Shown here: positions 19,574 to 31,200 of the stretch, one piece after another
How the letters are laid out: every line of letters starts with the position of its first letter
Position numbering within the stretch: position 1 is the stretch's first letter
Assembly: GCA_964035575.1 (NCBI GenBank)
Contig: OZ037854.1
Span: 1,302,001-1,366,000, forward strand
DNA length: 64,000 bases
Direction of reading: 5' to 3'
DNA from: Rhynchopus sp. YZ270_cl-10
Taxonomy: Eukaryota > Euglenozoa > Diplonemea > Diplonemida > Diplonemidae
Notes under the pieces: model-generated
What the model saw: the letters and a program-made list of their open reading frames with translations, nothing else
Told to the model about the DNA's origin: nothing
The model's database searches: none
Made by a program: the position numbers and the translations under genes

Positions 19574-22036
19574 ATGCAGCGACACAGCATGCCACGTACA
19601 GTCTCCATGCTGATCCCCGACGAACGCGAAGACCTGCACACCGAAGGGTCACCGCACAGCGAGGCTGCTCTGGCACACAGTCACAGCTGCACCGCCCCTG
19701 AAGGAGTGCAGACACGGACACACAGTGAAGAGGTCGGCGTGCAAGCGGTGCCACAGTTTCCGCTCCCTGTGGGGCGGGGTCCGCGGGAGTTTGCGAGTTT
19801 GCGGAATAGTCACCAACAAGCCAGCTTCGTAGAGTGCTCACCACCACCACCACCGCCACCGTCACCTGCACTGCAAGAGGACCTGCACGGTGCGGCCACG
19901 CCTGCACCGCTAGGTGCCAGCGTCGTCGCCTGCAGCGCAGTGATCGATCTCAAAAAGGAGCTCGAGCTTTCGTACCACAGAGACCGCGACGCACTTAAAG
20001 ACAAGGTGGACGAAACGCAGCAGTGGTTTCCCCTCAAGGTGGAGGTCGGCGACCTGCTGGAGCCGCGCTTTGTTGAGTCTGACACAGTTCCGCTGCCGAC
20101 GCTGGAAACAACGGGCACAGCGTTGGTCGAACAGGCGGCAAAGGAGGTCTCTGTGCCACGCTGCGTAGCGCGCATCTTCTCCGCAGCAGTCGCGAACCCC
20201 GACTTCGTTGCCATGCTCTACGACATCTTCGCTGTTCTCACGTACGTCATCGACGCAAACCTCAGAGACGCCACTGCAGGCTATGAGCTGGGGTACCGCG
20301 TGGCGCATTCCGGCGTCCGCAAAAGAGTCCTTGCGGTGCTCTCCGGAATGGACACAGGGAGCCTTTCGCGCACACCTTCTGCAGTAGGTTTGGAGGGGTT
20401 GTCTCTATGTCATGAAGGTTCACGACGAGCTAAGGTTGACAGAGTGACAGAATTACGTAGGTTGATGCGCCGCCTGGACTGCGGGCTACGCACCGGGCAG
20501 ATGGAGGAGGTAGAGAAGGCGATGGGTGTCGAGGGGTTGACGCCAAGCCGCATGGCATATATCCTTGACGTCCGCCACGTCCGCCATGTTCCACAGTACG
20601 AAGCCGACCGCCAGATCGCCTCCTTCCGCAAACGCATTTCCTGCAGCATGGCACGTCTGCTCTTCCGCTTCCCGCTTGTGGTCAGAGATCTGCTTGCGAC
20701 ACCGCTGTCGAGCTGTCTTTCTAAGGCAGTCTGCACAGCGTTTGCGACGATTCTCAAGAAAACGCCTTTGTGCGATCCTAAGGCACCACTCTTTCGCGAC
20801 TACGTGTCGCGCATGGTCATCTTCTGGACGACAGGGGTGCCCTTTGCGAACGCAGCACCTCCACCAATCACGAAGCAGGTTCGGGTGTGGAGCGCAGAGG
20901 AGAAGCAGAGAGACGATGCTTCCGTACGGTCTGGTGGTAGTGGCACTGCGTCGCCAGCAGCGAGGACACAGCAGCGTACGCAGCCCAATCCTGGCGCGAA
21001 TGCGACTGCACAGCAGACAAAGCGACGTTCCCGTGTCGACTCGCTCCGTCCTCAAAGGAAGAACCGCTCCTCTCGCTCTGCGGTCATCAAGACCGTCTTC
21101 TGCCACGAATGGTGCCGCACAGTGAAGATGCCGAACCCACCGCACAATGCGCACAGTGGCAGCCGTGGAGGGTTTACGTTTACACAAAACCCGACACAGC
21201 AGCACAACCTTGAAAGGGCAAAGAAGGAGGGACGAGGGAAACGCAGCATGCACCGCTACCGTCCTGGGGCGGGCAGTGCGACACCACGTGCCACACCGTC
21301 CTACAATGTGTCGCCTGCAGTGAAGCGCAGCTGGGGCAAGCGGTTTGCGGATACGGGGAGCTCTGGGTATGGACAGCGCAAGGCGCGTGGGCAGGGAGAT
21401 GCCACACAGCATGCGAAGCCGTTTGCAGACTCTGTGGAAGATAACATGAGTCCCCCTGGTGGCGCTGCAGTTCCCAGCATCGTTGTCGCGCCTACCTCAC
21501 CACTGAGCCCACTCAGCCACGCGCCGCCCCTTTCGCCGACCGCAGCCTCTGTGGACACACAAAAAGGGCCTGCGTCGCCGGTGGCAGGGAGACACCACTT
21601 TTCGTCGTTCTGCCAGGAGACGGGGCAGCGGCGATCTGTCACGTTGCTTGCACCGAGCCCGCCTGTGGAGAGGCATGTGGAGGAGGAGGACAGCTTGCGG
21701 TTTAGATCTCTGCTTGAGGCGCAGCCGTTGGAGCTCCCTGTGGGGTTTGATGTGAAGCGGGCGGACGTGACAGGGCTTGTGGAGAGCATCGCTGAAGTGG
21801 GTGACAGACGCGCACCACTTCGCAAGCGCGACGCGGTGCCCATCGCGACCAAAGCCGAGGCAGGCGGCCGTCCCTGGCCACACGAGAGACAACACGCAGC
21901 CTTCGGGCTGGCAGGACACTCACCCTACTTCCAGGTCTGGGCATCGGAGAAAGGTGTCCCAACAGCACCACCAACATGCGAGCGGAGGAGAGAAGGAAAG
22001 ATGGCGTGGTTGATGCAGAACAGCACGTCAAAATGA
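19574..22036 (+). CDS. uncharacterised protein, possibly FAM227-like
   Basis: 820 residues from the ATG at 19574; earlier in-frame ATGs would add only His-, Thr- and Pro-rich leader sequence. The N-terminus is polar with a Pro run. A helical region (about residues 155-430) contains YDIFAVLTYVIDANLRD, a stretch RLLFRFPLVVRDLLATPLS, KAVCTAFATI and FRDYVSRMVIFWTTGVPF. The order 'hydrophobic helix, short Pro break, AV..AF, terminal FW.TG' recalls the FAM227 (FWWh) family, found in ciliated eukaryotes; I recognise this by eye only and hold it loosely. The C-terminal half is disordered and rich in Ser, Pro, Arg and Gln. AATAAA-like signal at 22118-22123. Only 187 bases separate it from the next gene. 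Confidence 0.6.
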   Translation: MQRHSMPRTVSMLIPDEREDLHTEGSPHSEAALAHSHSCTAPEGVQTRTHSEEVGVQAVPQFPLPVGRGPREFASLRNSHQQASFVECSPPPPPPPSPALQEDLHGAATPAPLGASVVACSAVIDLKKELELSYHRDRDALKDKVDETQQWFPLKVEVGDLLEPRFVESDTVPLPTLETTGTALVEQAAKEVSVPRCVARIFSAAVANPDFVAMLYDIFAVLTYVIDANLRDATAGYELGYRVAHSGVRKRVLAVLSGMDTGSLSRTPSAVGLEGLSLCHEGSRRAKVDRVTELRRLMRRLDCGLRTGQMEEVEKAMGVEGLTPSRMAYILDVRHVRHVPQYEADRQIASFRKRISCSMARLLFRFPLVVRDLLATPLSSCLSKAVCTAFATILKKTPLCDPKAPLFRDYVSRMVIFWTTGVPFANAAPPPITKQVRVWSAEEKQRDDASVRSGGSGTASPAARTQQRTQPNPGANATAQQTKRRSRVDSLRPQRKNRSSRSAVIKTVFCHEWCRTVKMPNPPHNAHSGSRGGFTFTQNPTQQHNLERAKKEGRGKRSMHRYRPGAGSATPRATPSYNVSPAVKRSWGKRFADTGSSGYGQRKARGQGDATQHAKPFADSVEDNMSPPGGAAVPSIVVAPTSPLSPLSHAPPLSPTAASVDTQKGPASPVAGRHHFSSFCQETGQRRSVTLLAPSPPVERHVEEEDSLRFRSLLEAQPLELPVGFDVKRADVTGLVESIAEVGDRRAPLRKRDAVPIATKAEAGGRPWPHERQHAAFGLAGHSPYFQVWASEKGVPTAPPTCERRREGKMAWLMQNSTSK

Positions 22037-22223
22037 ACCCCCCTTTTTTTTTTACAAAAAAAATACTGACGACTATCGCTCCCACAGTGAAGACCGTCAA
22101 TATGGCGGCTACACTAAAATAAAAAAGCGCACCCACCTTATTTCCCACTTTTTCCTCACATTTTCCAAACCTTCACCACCAAAGGGCCTTGGGGGTGACC
22201 CCCCCCCTCCCTCCCATATCACA

Positions 22224-25200
22224 ATGGGTCTCTTGGATATCAAAGGCCGTGTCACGGGGTTCATCCTTGAATACCTAGGACAATACCTTGAGGGGCTTGA
22301 CCGCAAACAACTTCGTCTTAAGCTCTGGGCAGGCGACCTGGTCATCAAAAACGTACGTCTCCGCGGACCTGCCTTCGACGAACTCCTTCAGGACATGGGT
22401 GGTCTTCCGCTCTGCCTGATGAACGGCACGGTCGACGAACTGCACCTCCGCGTGCCTTGGAGCTCTCTTAAAAGCGAAAGCGTTGTTGTCACGCTCTCTG
22501 GGGTGCGAGGAGTGGCAGCACCGTGCAAAGCAAAGGCGTACGACCACAATGCATGGCTGCGAAGAAAGAAGGAAGCGTCGCTGGCAAGGTGGGAGGCGCA
22601 AAGGCAGGCGTCTGCTTCGTCTTCGTCTTCTTCTTCAGTGCAGGATAAGGAGGACACAACGAACACCAACTCGTCTACGTGGGTCGGACGTCTCAAAAAC
22701 GTCATCCTCGAGAACCTGCAGGTGGTGGTCCGTGATGTGCACCTCCGCTGTGAGGACTGTGTCTCCTCACCCCTGCGTGCAGCCTTTGTGGGTGTGCGTC
22801 TTGACAGCATCGGTCTGGCCGCAACCACAGCAGACGGCGACTCTGAAACATTCGTTCACAACCCTGCAGCAAACCAGGCATACAAGATCCTTCACGTTGA
22901 GAACCTTCAACTCTACGTCGCGCCCGATACGGAGCAAGGTTTGCGGCGGAGTTGGTGTCTTTCGGAGGCCATGAAGTCGAAGGAGGAAAAAACAGAGAAA
23001 ATACCGGAAAAACAGAAGGAAACGTCGTCGTGGTGGAAGCGGAAGCAGCAAGCGGAGGGCAACGTTGTGAGCGACGTTGCAAAGGACGGGAAGGCGTTGC
23101 GTGAGGCGTTGGGTGACGGGGTGGGTTTGGAGGATGTGGTGTTGCGGCCGGTGACCTGCCGTGCAAAGGTTGTGCTGCAGAAGTGTGCGACGGGTGTGGA
23201 CACGCCGTTTGCAACAACCAAGGTGCACCTCCCACAGCTGCACCTTGCGCTGGACAAGCCGCAGTACGAGTACCTCATGCAGTTCTCGCGCTTCCTTGCC
23301 TGCGAGGCGGAGCTCCTCTCGAACACTTCGCTGCTTGCCCTGCGCCCACCACCGCTGTGCAGGCCGTCTCTGAAGCACGTTGCGCACGAGGCGGCACAGT
23401 ACTACACAGCAGACTGCAGACGGTGGTGGCAGTTTGCGATCAACGCAGTTCTCTCGCAGATCCGTGCACAGCGGCGTACCCACACAAAGCACCCCAAGAC
23501 GCCGCAGGTCAACGAGGCGGACGTCGAAGCGTACACCCGCCTCCACACAAAGGTAGCTGCAAATGGTGCAAACCCTAGTGGTCTAGGTGGCGGCCCTGCA
23601 CAGGTGTTGTCGCCAGTGGATCTGGCCGCGTACAATGCGCTGCAGAGTTGTCTCCCGTTAGACGTCTTGATTGGGAGCAGAAAGGCAGTGCACGCCGCAC
23701 TGCAGAAGATGCCACCACCGACGGATACTGAGGGCGACAAAGACAGTGATAAGGACAGTGAGGACGGCGAGCTGCTTGGTGCTGTCAAGGCGCAGACCTT
23801 TGCGTTTGACTGCAAGGCAGATGGCTGCGTGGCGACGTTGACAGACAGGCGTGGTGCAGGTGCATGTGCCCTGATAGCCAACCTGGAGGACCTGCAGGTC
23901 GTGTTCCGTGGTGGCAGTCCCGACGGCTACCAGCTGACGTGTCTTCTGTACAACGCGTGGGTCAGCTTCAAAACGCCTAGCGTGCAGCGTGTTCTCGTCG
24001 CGCAGAGGGACTGTGGCGACGATGTGCCGCTGTCTGCGATATACGACGCACACGTCGTGAAGACGCCCTCCACAGGTACAAAGGACACAGGCGAGCCGCT
24101 GCTGTACGTCGACATGCGGGTGGCGCACACTGATGGCGGACTCGGTCGGATCGTGAAGACGGTGAGCACAATGAAGTGCACCCTAGGTGCACTAGTGGTC
24201 GCAGTCGCGCCGGACGTGGTCACTGTGCTGACCCGCTTTGCGAACGTCGATATGTCGAACACACCCAACTCCGTCACGAACGGGCTTGGGAAGCGTGCGG
24301 TTAGCTTCGCTGGGGAAGAGCTGCGACGCTCGTTTGATACAGACGTGCAGCAGGTGGTGTCGTTGCAGCTGGACATGACGGCACCATGCTTCATTGCGGA
24401 TGCGGGTGCGGCGGTGGTTGTGTCCCTTGGGCGCATCAAAGTGAAGGACGCGAAGGATGCAGTGAGCACGTACTCCTACGAGCTGCAGGGACTGCGTGCA
24501 GCACTCTGCGGCACACAGCACAACGAGCACCTCCTCCTCCCTGTGGGTCTAGCAGGCACCTTCCGCCCAGAGGCTTTGCGCCACTCTTCAGACACATCCG
24601 AGCTCATCCTCGAGATGAACGTCACACAGGTCATTGTCTCCCTCAGCGAGCGCACCGTCTGCGCCACTGCAGCACTCATGCACAGCTACACCTCTGCAGT
24701 CGTACCCACACACGCGAAGGGCCCTGTCGAGGCAACGCCTCTTCCCATTCAAATCAAACGCGCGCAGCAGATGCACTTTACCTTGGAAGGGCTGGCGATC
24801 TGCTTTGAGGAGATGACGACAGCGAAGGGATGTGTGTACCTCTGCACCCCTGAGCGCACTGAGGTGGATGTGCTGATAGGCGAGCACGACGCGTCCGAGG
24901 TGAAGGTGACGACGGGTGGGCTGCGTGGCGGGCAGTGTGGTGCGGAGGCGTTTGAGGTGATGCTGGAGCAGGGCGCGCTGCCGACAGCTTCGTGCGAGCC
25001 GTTCCTCCACACCGACGGCCGTGTCGGTGTGTGCGTCGCAGTCCCTCCCGGCGACGCCTGCGTCGCAGTCTCCCTGCACCTCGGCCACGTGTCCGCACGA
25101 ATGTGCCGCGAGCTTGTCTTCTTCTTCGACTTCCTCTGCAGAACCCTTCGAGCACTGGAGGTCCTCACTCCCTCCGACGACGCCCTTGCCATCGCACGCC

Positions 25201-28200
25201 CCGCACACAACCCACTGGGGGCGGACGTCACGCTTCTCATCGACTCCGCCTATCTTGACCTGCAGACACCCGTGGATGGTGAGGACGTGCCATTCCTGAC
25301 AGCGGACACACGGCACGTTGCTGTCCACGTCGCCTCCTACCAGGTGGGGGTCGATGTGGCGATATCACTCCGGTATCTTGATCTGCAGGCGGTATTGGAG
25401 GAAGGGACGCAGAGTGTTGCGTTGGTGGGGACGTTGGAGGACGGTGGTGGTGAGGCGCCGTTCACGATAGGTGTGCAGACACCAGGCCCGATGCTTGCTG
25501 AGGCGCAGCAGGGGAGTGGTGTGAAGTGCCACAGCGCAGACGTGCAGGTCGCCGCCTCCGACGCAGCGGTGCACTTCTACTTTCCACAGTTCGACACCGT
25601 TATCGACTACTTCCTCATCGGCCACGTGGACCGCCTCATCTGCCTGCCTGACCTCTTCCAGCTGCCATCTGCCGCAGCCGTCTTCTCCGCGCCTCTCGAC
25701 AAACCCCTTCCACCAAGCACCAAAGAGAAGGGTCCACCACACGTCACTGTCGACCTCTCGCGTTCCTCCGGAAAACTTCCGCTCACAAAAGACTCGAAGA
25801 TCGGCCTCCACGCGACCGCCGAAACTGTTCACGTCGAAACGCACCTCAGCTACGAAGGCAGTGGTGTCATGACGGAGCCGTCACGGAGCTGTTCTGCTGC
25901 GTCGCAGTTTCTTAAGAGGGAGAGCTTCACCGAGACTGTTGACATTGAGTCGGGCGTGGACGCAGAGGAACGTGGCCTGCTGTGGATGTCGATCACTATT
26001 GACATGAAGGGCATCAAGGCGGCGTCCAGTGCAGGAGCGTCCAACACGTTTCTCGACGGCTGCGACATCAGTGTAGGGGTTGAGAACCTGCTGAAGGTGG
26101 ATTCAAAAGCTGTGCGGCATATGGGGTTCCGTTTGTACCTCGACATCCCGATCCTGCACCTGGACGTGACACGGTACGAGTACGTCATGTTGCTGGACGT
26201 CATCTTCTTCAACTTCATGAACACACCGCCCACACCACTCCCACTCTTTACCTCATTCGCAACTACCCCACCGCCAGGCCTGCAGGCGGACAGCTTTGAC
26301 TCATATGAGAAGAAGCGTGTCAATGATAAGAGCAGCAGTGGTGAGGCGCAGTACATCCAGGTGCGTCTCGGCGCCTTTGCCGCAACCTTTGATAAATCGT
26401 TTGTGCTTGGTGGTGGTGGGTTGGACATTGCAGTGCGCAAGGCTGCAAATGGTGACCAGGATATTAAGGTTGCGTTCCCGAATTTTGCTGTGTCTGGGTT
26501 GGGGCTGGAGGGGCGTGTTGTGACGCGGCTGTTGGAGGTTGCTGCACCTCCCACTCCCACTGCCTTCAGACAAAACGTTCATGTACGCACTGCGTCTGCA
26601 CCCGACACAGTTAATGTCGACGTCGCACTGCACAGTGTGAGCGTGGACGTCGCACAGGATGCTCTAGTGCAGCTGCAGGAGATCCTTCTCAACGACGACT
26701 CGCTTTATGCGGTGCAGAGCTTTGCGAACGACGCGAACGACACACCATCGCTTCCTGCGTCGCCGATGGCGTCGATGCTGTCTGTAGCGGTGAAGGCTGC
26801 GGTGCTTGATGTGGAGTTTGAAACGCTTTGTCATTCTCCGCTGCTGGCTCTGCACGCCGACGGGTGTGCGGTAAGTGTCAGAAAGGCGTCAGCCGTTCAG
26901 CAGAACACTACCACAGAGGTGGGCGTCACACTGCAGAACGTACACCTGCACGACTTCTTCTGCGAAGAGAAGCTCTGCATGGTCGGTGGGTACGGCCCCA
27001 ACCGCTGCGCACCACGTGCACGCATTGCAGAGGAGTGCATCACACCTGTCGTCGACCTGCACGTCACCACCTGCGATGCGTCCCCCTGCGGCACCTGTCC
27101 ACGTGGACCCACAAAGGTCTTCTGTCGTGTCAAACCAACCAACGTGCTCTACCGCCACCACACCGTCACCTCTCTCGCGCAGAGCTTCACCGAAGGGCCG
27201 CTCATAGCATTGCTCTCGAAGGCACGGCAAGACCAGACACCAGAGGTGGATGTGCACCGCACCCATCTTGACGTGATCCTCGAAAACCCTTGCCTTGTGG
27301 TTCCCTCATTGCGCAGAACGCCGTACGCAGGTTCGCAGACACAACCAGACCGCATCGACGACTGTGGGGTGCTCTCCATCGCAGAGGTGTCCGTCTCTAA
27401 TGAATACGGCAAAGGTGACGTCACAACGGCAGCGGTGACACACCTTACCCTCCGGTTTGTCTCAAACGGCGTCAGCGGCAGACCTGTTGTATCCGACCTC
27501 ACGTTCAAGGTCGAATCGCAGAAGGGGCAGGACGACGAGGACAGCACCCCACGTGAAACCATCTTCGTTGACCTTCCCGAGGTTGCGGTGAATGCGTCGC
27601 GTGTGGATGTTGCGACTGTTGCAAGGATTGTTGCGGGGAATCTTATGGAGGGGCACACAGGTGGCGACGCCTTCACGACACCTGTTCTGGTGCCGGACAC
27701 CCCTGAGGGTGTTCCTTCTGCACGCCTTGCGACGTATTTGAACGGAAGGTCTCCATTGCTGTGCAACACTTCTTCTGGAGAGTCGCACGACACCTCTCAT
27801 GATGGTGCTTCGGAAACTTCAGAAGAGGTGAGCCTCCGCCGTCTCGCTGGGGCGCATGCCGTGGTGGCGACGTCGTTGAAGGTGACCACGATGTGCCCAA
27901 GCCTGACAGTGCAGTTCTGCACCCCTGCGGGCGAAGCTGTGCAACGCACGCTGCTGTCTGCGAACATCGCTGGGTTGTCGTACCACCACAGCAGGGTCGT
28001 CTCTGTGGAGTACAGTGAGATGCAGGATGAGGGGCGCGATTCGTTCTTCTGCAGACTGCCTTCCGCCGCGAGGGAGGGTGGCAGCGTACGTCCGCAGAGC
28101 TTCAACGTAAGCTCGCTGGGGCAGTCCTTTGCGCGGGTTGTGAAGAAGACGTTGCCTGGACCGACGTCTTCGGAGGTAACGGTCGAGAGCTTCGCAGTTC

Positions 28201-31200
28201 TCGATCACAGCGGTGGTGATGAGAGGTTTGCTGCGGCACCACCGCTGCTGCGGTGTGGTGCAGAGGGTGGTGGCGGGGAGGCTGCTGTCGTTGTGAACGT
28301 CGGGTGCGTCCCGCCATCTGGCCCGGAGGTGGCGGTGACGGTTGCGCATGCAGTGTCGCTGTGTGTTGTGCCACGACGTCTGATCCGTCTTGCGGAGGAG
28401 CTTGGCATAGGCCAGCTGATGTCCGATGTGTCTGCAACGCTGCCACCAGAGGCGCCAATAGACGTCTACCCGCAGACGTCGTCGTGCAGCAGCAGGCTCA
28501 GCACCCCCGCAGCAGACGTGGCAAGGTCTCCCCTCCTCAGCCCGCTCTCTGCAAGCAGCCCACCCCTCGAACGCCGCAAGCGACACAAAACCACTCTCTT
28601 CGCGCTGAACGTCTCCGTCCCAAACGTCTCCTTCGTCCTCCTCGAAGAAGTGGAGGAGGAAGTCTTCGATGTGTCGATGGACGGTGCGCCCGCCCTGCAC
28701 ACAGTTCTGCGCAGTGTGGCGCGCCTCTGTTTGGGTAGGAGCCACGTCTCCATGAAGAAGCACGAAGGTCGCATGGCGAGGATGAAAGGCAAGCTGGGCA
28801 ACCTGCAGATCTATGATGACAGGCCGTCGAACAGCGTGCCCAGGGAGATTTTGGGGCTGGCGAAGCCAGAGGCAGACAGTGAAGGAGGGTTGGTGACTAT
28901 CGAGTACGGCCCGTATGAGCGCAGTCGTGCGAAGCAGGTGTCGCCGTCGTCGCAGCAGTTTGCACACCACCTGACGCTTGTGGTGCGGTCCTTGCAGCTG
29001 CAGCTGGTGGTGGGGTTCTTGGTGAAGCTGCAGGAGGTTGCACATACACTGATGGCAGACGCGGCGCCTCTTGTCGCAGAGACACGCGAAATCCTAGCAC
29101 ACGAAGCAAAGCACGCTGTCGCAAGCAAGGGCTCTGATGTGAGTGTCTACGTACGCATCGACCACCCGTTGGTGACGCTTCCGGACGAGGTGCTGGTGGG
29201 GAACTCGATGCACATTGACTTGGGGATGATGACACTGAACAACGCGTTGGAGGAGTCGACACGGCCTGGCGAGCGAGAAGAGGTCATGACAGCAGAGCTG
29301 GCTGGCCTCATGGTGTCGACGTCGTCTCCGTCCTCCTCCTCCATGCTCCTCGAAGCTCCCATACGCATACACTGCACTGCCCGCCGACTTGCCCTACCCT
29401 CCGCCGCCAACGAGGACACAGGGCTTCTTCCCCTTGGGCCGGTGCCAAGCCTCCTCGTCGCAGAGATGCACGCAGACGCGATCTCGGTGCTCCTCTCCGA
29501 CACAGTGTACCTGCAGGCAGTGTCGACACTGCACGGTGTGTTCCGTGCGTTGTCCAGCATCCCTTCCTCAGGTGCGCCAAGCTGCGAGGACCGCTTCGAA
29601 CCAGAAGACGAAGTGCCGCGCACACCAGGCTCCTCAGCTGCCGCGTCTCTTCTCGGACGGTCGTTCTCCCCAGACGTGCGTGAAGGTGCACCGGAGCTGC
29701 AGGTCGACTGCAAACTGCACTGCGCGTCTGTGAAGGTGTGCTGCTACAGGGACACAAAGGAGGAGCACCTCTTGGCCGTCGAGGCTGGGGTAGTGTTCGT
29801 TTCTGTCGACACTTCGACTTCGACTCAGGAGCTGAGAAGACAGACGACGCGAAAGCGTCAAGGGACGTTGCCGCTGGGTGCACCACCTCCACGGGCCGCA
29901 TATGGGAAGGAGGAACCGTCAGGGGCGACTGTACGGACGCACTTTGAGGTGGCCAGCATCCATGGTACGTCTGCCTCGAGCGGTGCTCTCAAGGAGGTTG
30001 AGGTGCTCAGTGTGAAGCACCTTGTGTTCGACTCAAACGAAACCGCCGAAGACGAAAGTGTCGTGACTGTCAACATCGAGCTCGACGCATGCGCCTCACT
30101 GACGCCAGAGATCTGGCTCTCCGTGTCCTCCTTCTTCGTAGCACCCGTGCACCGCCTGACCTCTGGCCTCCCCATCGTCAAGCCGGAGCCCCTCCCAGCG
30201 CTGTCGCTCTCAAAGGATTTGACTCTGGAGGAGGATTTGGTGCTTGGAGAAGAGCAGTACCTAAGGGTGAAGGAGGGCGAGCACAACACAGTCACGATCT
30301 TCGGGAACGGACACAAGCTGGTGCTGATCAGAACAACGGTGGACGACAACCTGGACACGCTACCGCTGTTTGTCGAGGACAACACACTGCTGGTGCTTTC
30401 GCAGTGTGTCGTAGAGTTGCGGCGCAGGCGCAGCAACAACGTGTCTGTAAAGCACTCTGCGCAGGAGTCGCTCGACCGCTACGTCTTCCTCGACGGCCCC
30501 TCAGCAGGTCTGCTCTGCGACCCGGCACGAAACCACTTCTGGGCGCCTAAGACAAAGGAGCGTGCACCGTCTCGCTCTCCCAGCCATGAGCCGTCGCCGT
30601 CGCCCCTGCCCCTCGTCGTACAGCTGTCGGCAAGCTCGTGCACCGTGCCACAGTCGGCAGCTACGCAGATGCTCGACACAAGCTTCATCTCTGCCATCCC
30701 GCTGACCAGCATCGACAACAGGACACGCATCGTGAAGGTCACTGCGGACGTGCGGGTGAAGGGACGTCTCACCCTGGCGGAGGCGCAGTCGTGCCACGTC
30801 GGGTGCAGCCCTTTGGTGCTGTCGCTGGAGGGGCGTGCCGACGCGAGCAGGCGCGTGCGTCTCAGGGATGGTGCCTCTGTGCAGGTGCTTGGGACATTCA
30901 CGGGGTCGAAGGTGCAGCTTGCAAGGGAGGACGGGTCCAGCACGATTCTGGACAGGGTGCGGGTGGACACGTTCTTCCGATCGGGTCGTGCACCAAAGGT
31001 TGTGTCGCATGGTCGGCAGCGGAGTATGGGTGCACTCTCGATAGAGGCGATGAGCAGCGAGGTGTCTGCCACAGTGTCGTACTCGGACATCATGTTTGCC
31101 GCAGTTTTCATCGAAACGCTGAAGGACGCGGCCCGTGCGAACACACGTCTCTACCAGAGTGCGTCGTCGTCGCCAAGAAGCACACGCACAAAGCTAGAGG

